A DNA stretch of 64,000 bases from Kitasatospora sp. CB01950 (GTDB taxonomy: Bacteria; Actinomycetota; Actinomycetes; Streptomycetales; Streptomycetaceae). Of the stretch, positions 58,075-64,000 are shown piece after piece (the first letter of the stretch is position 1; each line of letters starts with the position of its first letter). The DNA lies in assembly GCF_001905465.1 (NCBI RefSeq), contig NZ_LISX01000016.1, positions 62,001-126,000 of the forward strand. The letters run 5' to 3'. The position numbers and the translations under genes were made by a program. The notes under the pieces are model-generated. The model had not been told where the DNA came from. It ran no database searches and saw only the letters and a program-made list of their open reading frames with translations.

Positions 58075-61000
58075 ATGGCCACCTCCGCCCCCGACGCGCC
58101 CGGCACCCCGAACCCGCTGGACGGCTTCGCCCCCGCCACCCGGTCCTGGTTCACCGGCGCGTTCGCCGCCCCCACCGAGGCGCAGGCGCGGGCCTGGGCG
58201 GCGATCCGGCTGGAGACGGACGTGCTGGTGGTCGCCCCGACCGGCTCCGGCAAGACCCTGGCAGCGTTCCTGTCCGCGCTGGACCGGCTGAGCTCCACCC
58301 CGCCCCCGGCCGACCCCAAGCGCCGCTGCCGGGTGCTCTACATCTCCCCGCTGAAGGCCCTCGCGGTCGACGTCGAGCGCAATCTGCGCGCCCCGCTGGC
58401 GGGCCTGCGGCAGGCCGGCGTCCGGCTCGGCCTGCCCGAGCCCGAGGTGCAGGTCGGCATCCGCTCCGGCGACACCCCCGCCGCCGACCGGCGCAAGTTC
58501 GCCACCCACCCGCCGGACATCCTGATCACCACCCCCGAGTCGCTGTTCCTGCTGCTCACCTCCGCCTCCCGGGAGGCGCTGCGCGGCATCGACACGGTGA
58601 TCCTGGACGAGGTGCACGCGGTGGCCGGCACCAAGCGCGGCGCGCACCTGGCGCTCAGCCTGGAACGGCTGGACGAACTGCTGGACCGTCCGGCCCGCCG
58701 GATCGGCCTGTCCGCGACCGTCCGCCCGGTCGAGGAGGTCGCCCGTTACCTCAGCCCGCAGCGCGGCGCGGCGATCGTCCAGCCCGGCAGCGACAAGCGC
58801 TTCGACCTGTCCGTGGTGGTGCCCGTCCCCGACCTCGACGACCTGCCCGCCACGCCCGCCGAAGAGTCCGACCCGCAGCGGCAGTCCTCGATCTGGCCGC
58901 ACGTCGAGGAGCGGATCGTCGACCTGGTGCAGGCGCACCGCTCGACCATCGTGTTCGCCAACTCCCGCCGACTCGCCGAGCGGCTGTGCAACCGCCTGAA
59001 CGAGATCGCCTACGAGCGGGCCACCGGCGCCCCGCTGCCCGAGTCGCACGCCCCCGCCGAGCTGATGGGCGGCTCCGGCGCGGCCGCCGGCGCCCCGCCG
59101 CTGCTCGCCCGCGCCCACCACGGCTCCGTCTCCAAGGAGCAACGCGCCCTGGTGGAGGAGGAGTTGAAGGCCGGCCGGCTGCCCGCCGTGGTCGCCACCT
59201 CCAGCCTGGAGCTGGGCATCGACATGGGCGCGGTCGACCTGGTGGTGCAGGTCGAGTCACCGCCGTCGGTCGCCTCCGGCCTGCAGCGCGTCGGCCGGGC
59301 CGGCCACCAGGTCGGCGCGGTCTCCACCGGCATGGTCTTTCCCAAGTACCGGGGCGACCTGGTGCAGTCCGCCGTGGTCACCGAACGGATGCGCTCCGGC
59401 GGCATCGAGGCCCTGCGCATCCCCCGCAACCCGCTGGACGTGCTCGCCCAGCAAATCGTCGCGACGACCGCCCTGGACACCTGGGACGTGGACGAGCTGC
59501 TCGCGCTCTGCCGCCGCGCCGCGCCGTTCGCCACCCTCCCGCAGTCCGCGTTCGACGGCGTCCTCGACATGCTGGCCGGCCGCTACCCGTCCGACGCCTT
59601 CGCCGAACTCCGCCCCCGCCTGGTCTGGGACCGCGTCGCCGGCACCGTCACCGGCCGCCCCGGCGCCCAGCGCCTCGCCGTCACCTCCGGCGGCACCATC
59701 CCCGACCGCGGCCTGTTCGGCGTCTTCATCGCCGGCGCCACCGGGTCCGATTCGAAGACGGGGAAGAAGGGCGGCGGCCGGGTCGGAGAGCTCGACGAGG
59801 AGATGGTCTACGAGTCCCGCGTCGGCGACGTGTTCACCCTCGGCACCACCTCCTGGCGGATCGAGGACATCACCCACGACAAGGTGCTGGTCACCCCCGC
59901 CCCCGGCATCCCCGGCCGGCTCCCGTTCTGGAAGGGCGACTCGCTCGGCCGCCCCCTCGAACTCGGCCGCGCCGTCGGTGCGTTCGTCCGCGAGGTCGGC
60001 GCGATGGAACCCGCCGCCGCCACCGCCCGCCTGCGCGAGGCCGGCCTGGACGACTGGGCGTCCGCGAACGTGCTGTCCTACCTCGCCGAACAGCGCGAGG
60101 CCTGCGGCCACCTGCCCGACGACCGCACCATCGTCGTCGAGCGCTTCCGCGACGAGCTCGGCGACTGGCGGATCGTCGTCCACTCCCCCTTCGGCGCCCA
60201 GGTGCACGCCCCGTGGGCCCTCGCCATCGGCGCCCGCCTGCGCGAGAAGCACGGCCTGGACCCGCAGGTGATGCACGCCGACGACGGCATCGTGCTGCGC
60301 CTGCCGGACGCCGACCTGCTCGCCGACTTCCCCTCGGCCACCACCTCGCATGGCAGTGCGGCACCGCCCGCCGACGAGGCCCCGGTCGGCGCCGACGCCG
60401 CCGTCTTCGACTCCGCCGACATCGAACAGCTCGTCACCGACCAGGTCGGCGGCTCCGCCCTGTTCGCCGCCCGCTTCCGCGAGTGCGCCGGCCGCGCCCT
60501 GCTGCTGCCCCGCCGCAGCCCCGGCAAGCGCACCCCGCTCTGGCAGCAGCGCCAGCGCGCCTCCCAACTCCTCGAAGTGGCGGCCGAGTACGGCTCCTTC
60601 CCGATCGTGCTGGAAGCCGTCCGCGAATGCCTCCAGGACGTCTTCGACGTCCCCGGCCTGGTCGAGCTGATGCGCGACCTCGAATCCCGCGCCGTCCGCC
60701 TGGTCGAGGTCACCACCCCCGAACCGTCCCCGTTCGCCCGCTCCCTGCTGTTCGGCTACGTCGCCCAGTTCCTGTACGAGGGCGACTCCCCGATCGCCGA
60801 ACGCCGCGCCGCCGCCCTGGCCCTCGACTCCCGGCTGCTGTCCGAACTCCTCGGCCAGGCCGAACTGCGCGAACTCCTCGACCCCAAGGTGCTCGCCGAC
60901 CTGGAGGCCGAACTCCAGCGCCGCACCCCCGAACGCCGCATCAGGGACGCCGAGGGCGTCGCCGACGCCCTGCGCCTGCTCGGCCCGCTCAGCGAGACCG

Positions 61001-62724
61001 AACTCGGCGAACGCGGCGCCGAACCGCTCTGGGCCCTGGAACTCGAATCCGCCCGCCGCGTCATCCAGGTCCGGATCGGCGGCGAACTCCGCTGGTCCGC
61101 CATCGAGGACGCCGGCCGGCTCCGCGACGCCCTCGGCACCCCGCTGCCCGTCGGCGTCCCCGAGGCCTTCACCGAACCCGTCAAGGACCCCCTCGGCGAC
61201 CTGCTCGCCCGCCACGCCCGCACCCACGGCCCGTTCACCGCCCACGACGCCGCCGAACGCTTCGGTCTCGGCACCGCCGTCGTCACCGGCACCCTGCACC
61301 GCCTCACGGCCGCCGGCCGCCTGGTCCAGGGCGAGTTCCGGCCCGAAGCCACCGGCACCGCCCCCGAGTGGTGCGACGCCGACGTCCTGCGCCGCCTGCG
61401 CCGCCGCTCCCTCGCCGCCCTCCGCCACGAGGTCGAGGCCGTCCCCCCGAAAGCCCTCGCCGCCTTCCTCCCGCAGTGGCAGCACCTCGCCGGCCACCGG
61501 CTGCGCGGTGCCGACGGCCTCTACCGCGTCGTCGAGCAGCTCCAGGGCACCGCCCTGCCCGCCTCCGCCCTCGAAAAGCTCGTCCTCCCCGCCCGCCTCA
61601 CCGACTACTCCCCCGGCCTGCTGGACGAACTGATGGCCGCCGGCGAAATCGGCTGGTCCGGCGCGGGCGCCCTGCCCGGCAAGGACGGCTGGATCAGCCT
61701 CCACCTCCCGGAGAACGCCCACCTGCTGCGCCCCGAACCGCTCCCGCTCACCCCCGGCCCGGTCCACACCGCGCTGCTGGAGGCCCTCACCGGCGGCTAC
61801 GGCGCGTTCTTCCGCCAGCTCGCCGAACGCGTCCCCGACACCCCGGACGCCGAGATCGTCGACGCCCTGTGGGATCTGGTCTGGGCCGGCTACGTCACCA
61901 ACGACACCCTCGCCCCGCTGCGCAACCTGCTCGGCTCCGGCCGCACCGCCGGCGCGACCGCCCACCGGGCGCCGCGCTCCACCCCGCGCGGCCGCTACGG
62001 CGGCGCGGCCCGCGGCCTGGCCCGCCCGAGTTCCCGTTCCGGCCCGCCGACGGCCGCCGGCCGCTGGTCACTGCTGCCCTCCTTCGGCGGCGACCCCACC
62101 GTCCGGGCCGCCGCCCAGGCGCAGGCCCTGCTCGACCGGCACGGCATCCTGACCCGAGGCACCGTCGCAGCCGAACGCGTCCCCGGTGGCTTCGCGGGCG
62201 TCTACCGGGTGCTGGCCGCCTTCGAGGAACGCGGCAAGGCCCGCCGCGGCTACTTCGTGGAGGGCCTCGGCGGCGCGCAGTTCGCCATGGAGGGCGCGGC
62301 GGACCGCCTGCGCTCGGTCAACTCCCGCCTGGAGCGGACGAACGGCGACTGGTCCGCGACCTCCCCCGCGGACGCCCCGCAGGCCGTCGTCCTGGCCGCC
62401 GCCGACCCCGCCAACGCGTACGGCGCGGCACTGTCCTGGCCCGAACCCCCCGAGGACACCACCGGCGCCCACCGCCCCGCCCGCAAGGCCGGCTCCCTGG
62501 TCGCCCTGGTCGACGGCGAACTTGTCCTCTACCTCGAACGCGGCGGCAAGTCCCTGCTCACCTGGTCCACCGAGGGCCCCGCCCTGACCGCCGCCCTCGC
62601 CGCCCTGACCAAGCCCCTCACCATCGAACGCATCAACGGCCACCCCGCCCTCACCAGCCCCCTGGGCCCCCACCTGGAAACGGCCGGATTCCACCCCACC
62701 CCCAAGGGCTACCGCATCAGATGA
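58075..62724 (+). CDS. lhr: Large ATP-dependent helicase Lhr
   Basis: 1549 residues, the usual actinobacterial size. Lhr is a 3'->5' SF2 helicase acting on DNA and DNA:RNA hybrids. Walker A is APTGSGKT at ~54-61, the DEVH box is at ~182 (ILDEVHAVAG), SATVRP is motif III, and LGIDMGAVDLVVQVESPPSVASGLQRVGRAGHQVG carries motifs V and VI. Then come the winged-helix, beta-barrel and DEAD/H-associated domains (~600-850), and the long C-terminal Lhr-specific region with tandem winged-helix units. ATG at 58075. The Ala-rich linker around residue 1310 (GRTAGATAHRAP) separates domains. It ends one base before copy 3 of the dispersed repeat. Confidence 0.95.
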   Translation: MATSAPDAPGTPNPLDGFAPATRSWFTGAFAAPTEAQARAWAAIRLETDVLVVAPTGSGKTLAAFLSALDRLSSTPPPADPKRRCRVLYISPLKALAVDVERNLRAPLAGLRQAGVRLGLPEPEVQVGIRSGDTPAADRRKFATHPPDILITTPESLFLLLTSASREALRGIDTVILDEVHAVAGTKRGAHLALSLERLDELLDRPARRIGLSATVRPVEEVARYLSPQRGAAIVQPGSDKRFDLSVVVPVPDLDDLPATPAEESDPQRQSSIWPHVEERIVDLVQAHRSTIVFANSRRLAERLCNRLNEIAYERATGAPLPESHAPAELMGGSGAAAGAPPLLARAHHGSVSKEQRALVEEELKAGRLPAVVATSSLELGIDMGAVDLVVQVESPPSVASGLQRVGRAGHQVGAVSTGMVFPKYRGDLVQSAVVTERMRSGGIEALRIPRNPLDVLAQQIVATTALDTWDVDELLALCRRAAPFATLPQSAFDGVLDMLAGRYPSDAFAELRPRLVWDRVAGTVTGRPGAQRLAVTSGGTIPDRGLFGVFIAGATGSDSKTGKKGGGRVGELDEEMVYESRVGDVFTLGTTSWRIEDITHDKVLVTPAPGIPGRLPFWKGDSLGRPLELGRAVGAFVREVGAMEPAAATARLREAGLDDWASANVLSYLAEQREACGHLPDDRTIVVERFRDELGDWRIVVHSPFGAQVHAPWALAIGARLREKHGLDPQVMHADDGIVLRLPDADLLADFPSATTSHGSAAPPADEAPVGADAAVFDSADIEQLVTDQVGGSALFAARFRECAGRALLLPRRSPGKRTPLWQQRQRASQLLEVAAEYGSFPIVLEAVRECLQDVFDVPGLVELMRDLESRAVRLVEVTTPEPSPFARSLLFGYVAQFLYEGDSPIAERRAAALALDSRLLSELLGQAELRELLDPKVLADLEAELQRRTPERRIRDAEGVADALRLLGPLSETELGERGAEPLWALELESARRVIQVRIGGELRWSAIEDAGRLRDALGTPLPVGVPEAFTEPVKDPLGDLLARHARTHGPFTAHDAAERFGLGTAVVTGTLHRLTAAGRLVQGEFRPEATGTAPEWCDADVLRRLRRRSLAALRHEVEAVPPKALAAFLPQWQHLAGHRLRGADGLYRVVEQLQGTALPASALEKLVLPARLTDYSPGLLDELMAAGEIGWSGAGALPGKDGWISLHLPENAHLLRPEPLPLTPGPVHTALLEALTGGYGAFFRQLAERVPDTPDAEIVDALWDLVWAGYVTNDTLAPLRNLLGSGRTAGATAHRAPRSTPRGRYGGAARGLARPSSRSGPPTAAGRWSLLPSFGGDPTVRAAAQAQALLDRHGILTRGTVAAERVPGGFAGVYRVLAAFEERGKARRGYFVEGLGGAQFAMEGAADRLRSVNSRLERTNGDWSATSPADAPQAVVLAAADPANAYGAALSWPEPPEDTTGAHRPARKAGSLVALVDGELVLYLERGGKSLLTWSTEGPALTAALAALTKPLTIERINGHPALTSPLGPHLETAGFHPTPKGYRIR

Positions 62725-62808
62725 GGGCGCGAACACGTGCGAGTCATTGCCCTGCGTCGCGATCCTGCGGCTGGGCGCGTTCCCCTTCGCGCAGTTCCCC
62801 GCGTCCCT
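62725..62808 (-). repeat. Dispersed ~82-bp repeat, copy 3 (opposite orientation)
   Basis: Read on the minus strand it aligns without gaps to copies 1 and 2: GCGGGGAACTGCGCGAA, GGATCGCGACGCAGGGCAATGA and a CACGTG end. It begins directly after the lhr stop and supplies the C-terminal tail and stop codon of the small membrane protein at 62744-62980. Confidence 0.85.
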
Positions 62809-62980
62809 GACGGTGCTCTCCCCGCGTGCGTGCGTGCACCGGAATGAGCCCGATCCCCCACCAGCCCGCCGCGAGTACGCCAAGGGCGGCACCGCCGGAA
62901 ATCGCGGTGCCGCCCGTAAGCAGCAGTATCAGACCCAGGCCCACCAGTGCCGTCGCACCCAGCAGTAGCGCCTTTCGCAT
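62744..62980 (-). CDS. Small membrane protein with repeat-derived C-terminal tail
   Basis: 78 residues from ATG at 62980, six bases after AAGGAGG, a perfect ribosome binding site. Two hydrophobic helices (ALLLGATALVGLGLILLLTGG and GGAALGVLAAGWWGIGLIPV) form a hairpin in the membrane. The last ~22 residues (QGRGELREGERAQPQDRDAGQ) come from dispersed repeat copy 3 and match the tail of the FAD monooxygenase (GRGELDESEVTPPQDRDAGQ). Without the repeat the core would be ~56 residues. Function unknown. Confidence 0.75.
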   Translation of the reverse strand: MRKALLLGATALVGLGLILLLTGGTAISGGAALGVLAAGWWGIGLIPVHARTRGEHRQGRGELREGERAQPQDRDAGQ

Positions 62981-63035
62981 CGCGGCCCTCCTTCACTCGC
63001 CGCCCCCGGGAACGGAGGGCGGAATCGAGGTCCGG

Positions 63036-63404
63036 TCAGGCCGCCACCACGTCCATCGCCGCCTTGGGCGAGATGGAACCGGACCGGTCGACGCCGGGGG
63101 CCGGCAGCGGAACCGGTTCGAGCACCGGCCTCAGCAGATCACCCTCGGAGAGGGTGGCCATCGCCGCAAGTTCGGCGAGCGACAGTTCGTCGCTGACCTC
63201 GCGCATGACCTCCGACATCCGGACGTCGAGCGCGTCGCAGATGGCGGAGAGCAACTCGGAGGACGCCTCCTTCTGACCCCGCTCGACCTCGGAGAGGTAT
63301 CCGAGCGAAACCCTGGCGGCTGCCGACACCTCGCGGAGTGTGCGGCCCTGGCGCTGGCGCTGCCGACGCAGCACATCGCCCAGCAGGCGACGGAGCAGAA
63401 TCAT
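63036..63404 (-). CDS. clgR: Transcriptional activator ClgR
   Basis: 122 residues from ATG at 63404, five bases after GGAGG. The XRE-type HTH is [71 protein letters not shown] (~4-75), nearly identical to known ClgR proteins. ClgR activates clp protease and lon genes in Streptomyces and Corynebacterium. The C terminus ends VVAA; a C-terminal Ala-Ala is the known ClpP-dependent degron that makes ClgR unstable. It lies downstream of cinA and, at longer range, next to recA, a conserved neighbourhood. ClgR operator sites (CGCYNANRGCG-like) were not found upstream here. Confidence 0.94.
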   Translation of the reverse strand: MILLRRLLGDVLRRQRQRQGRTLREVSAAARVSLGYLSEVERGQKEASSELLSAICDALDVRMSEVMREVSDELSLAELAAMATLSEGDLLRPVLEPVPLPAPGVDRSGSISPKAAMDVVAA

Positions 63405-63719
63405 CGGTGCCTCCCTCCTCGGACTGCGGATCGAGATGTCACGACCCCACCGTACCGCCTTGTCCGTGTCCCGTGCGGGGACCGGGGTCGTGTTCACTCT
63501 GGGCTGCAAGGCGTCCCCTCCCCTGTTCTTCCCCTTCCGGGCCGTCGAACCACCCGTGACGGGCAGATGTCCGGCTCCGGACGTCCGGTCGACTCCTGGT
63601 CGACGCGGGGGCGGTCCGGCCGGGTTCGGCCCGACCGGAGCATCCGGTCTAACACGTTCCTCCATCGGGTGCGGCGGGTTCGTGGGATTCCACCCGACCC
63701 GCCCGTTCGTCGGTCATGA
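63405..63719. promoter_or_regulatory. 315-base gap between cinA and clgR
   Basis: It must hold the clgR promoter. The only clear structure is GTCGAC-TCCTG-GTCGAC at 63588-63604, a repeat of two self-palindromic hexamers. No terminator for cinA with a strong stem was found, and no open frame with a ribosome binding site. Confidence 0.3.
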
Positions 63720-64000
63720 TCAGCGGTCGGCGTCCGTGCCGGTCAGCCGACTCAGCAGCAGGTCGAGCGCGGCCTCCACCGACCCTTGCCGGATCGTGTC
63801 ACGCGCACCCGACAACCGGAGCGGGAGCGCTTCTGTTCCCCGGGGCCCGGCGAGGGCGACGTACACGGTGCCGACGGGCTGCCCGTCCTGCGGGTCGGGC
63901 CCGGCGACGCCGGTGGTGGCCAGCGCCCAGTCGGCGCCGAGCAGCCGCCGGACGCCTTCGGCCATCTGCCGGGCCACCACGGGGTGGACCGGGCCGCGCA
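63720..64000 (-). CDS. cinA: CinA C-terminal domain (nicotinamide-nucleotide amidase type), 5' end cut off
   Basis: The last 93 residues of a CinA-type protein; the frame is open to the right edge of the window ([51 protein letters not shown]). [28 protein letters not shown] is the hallmark of the PncC/CinA C-terminal amidase domain, which deamidates NMN in pyridine nucleotide recycling. In many actinomycetes the gene is next to clgR and recA, as here. The N-terminal start lies outside the window; whether the MoCF-like N domain is present cannot be told. Confidence 0.92.
   Translation of the reverse strand, partial: RGPVHPVVARQMAEGVRRLLGADWALATTGVAGPDPQDGQPVGTVYVALAGPRGTEALPLRLSGARDTIRQGSVEAALDLLLSRLTGTDADR

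Noticed and set aside
62725-64000. A transposon or prophage around the repeat, small membrane protein and clgR
   Set aside because: clgR and cinA are conserved neighbours of recA in actinomycetes, and no transposase, integrase or attachment-site direct repeats are visible.
1-64000. tRNA, rRNA, insertion sequence and replication origin
   Set aside because: No stretch showed tRNA arms or rRNA sequence, no transposase-like protein was recognised, and no DnaA-box cluster was seen.

Overview
The window is very GC-rich actinomycete chromosome. Gene content and order point to Streptomycetaceae (Streptomyces or Kitasatospora). From right to left it carries cinA–clgR–lhr–recA–recX–rny–gluABCD–two-component system–miaB–miaA–dapF–rshA–hflX–dinG-like helicase–lexA–nrdR–nrdJ–rnhB. 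From memory this matches the block around recA/lexA/nrdRJ in S. coelicolor (roughly SCO5755–SCO5812). Typical Streptomyces traits are GTG and TTG starts backed by strong ribosome binding sites, ATGA/GTGA overlaps, and long-stem terminators between convergent genes. All functional names come from reading the translated proteins and motifs; no database search was run.

Left part (1–16 kb), mostly accessory: a 3' gene fragment, a Pro-rich conserved protein, rnhB, a TetR/DHA2-efflux divergon with two matching operators, a DUF4173-type membrane protein with a collagen-like N terminus, a 1038-residue secreted protein of unusual architecture, a sugar ABC transporter without its ATPase, and a small HTH/Clp-N-domain pair. 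That pair has two identical palindromes laid over an apparently leaderless promoter. An NAD(P)-binding protein and an unknown protein follow.

Middle (16–41 kb): the DNA-precursor and SOS block. nrdR-nrdJ (B12-dependent ribonucleotide reductase and its repressor) diverges from lexA. The shared 331-base intergenic region holds two NrdR-box-like palindromes and a LexA promoter with an SOS box just after the -10. An XPD/DinG helicase and a four-gene hydroxamate siderophore operon (NIS synthetase, acetyltransferase, N-hydroxylase, second NIS synthetase) follow, the operon led by an iron-box-like site. Then come two tandem lipoprotein trypsin-like proteases, and the rshA-hflX, dapF, miaA, antitoxin-like, extradiol-dioxygenase-like and miaB genes.

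Right part (41–64 kb): an orphan membrane-anchored TAXI protein converges on an OmpR-type two-component system. Next are the gluABCD amino-acid ABC operon, an FAD monooxygenase, rny, recX-recA (recA with a perfect GAAC-N4-GTTC box inside its promoter), a sigma-factor/membrane-partner pair, an AI-2E family protein, DUF3046, a subtilisin-like protease, the large helicase Lhr, a small membrane protein, clgR and the 3' end of cinA.

Three copies of an ~82-base interspersed repeat occur (38.9, 49.3 and 62.7 kb). All keep one reading frame ending in ...AGQ-stop, and two copies supply the C-terminal tail of unrelated proteins. This repeat, the HTH/Clp_N operator-promoter arrangement and the secreted protein are the least explained features.
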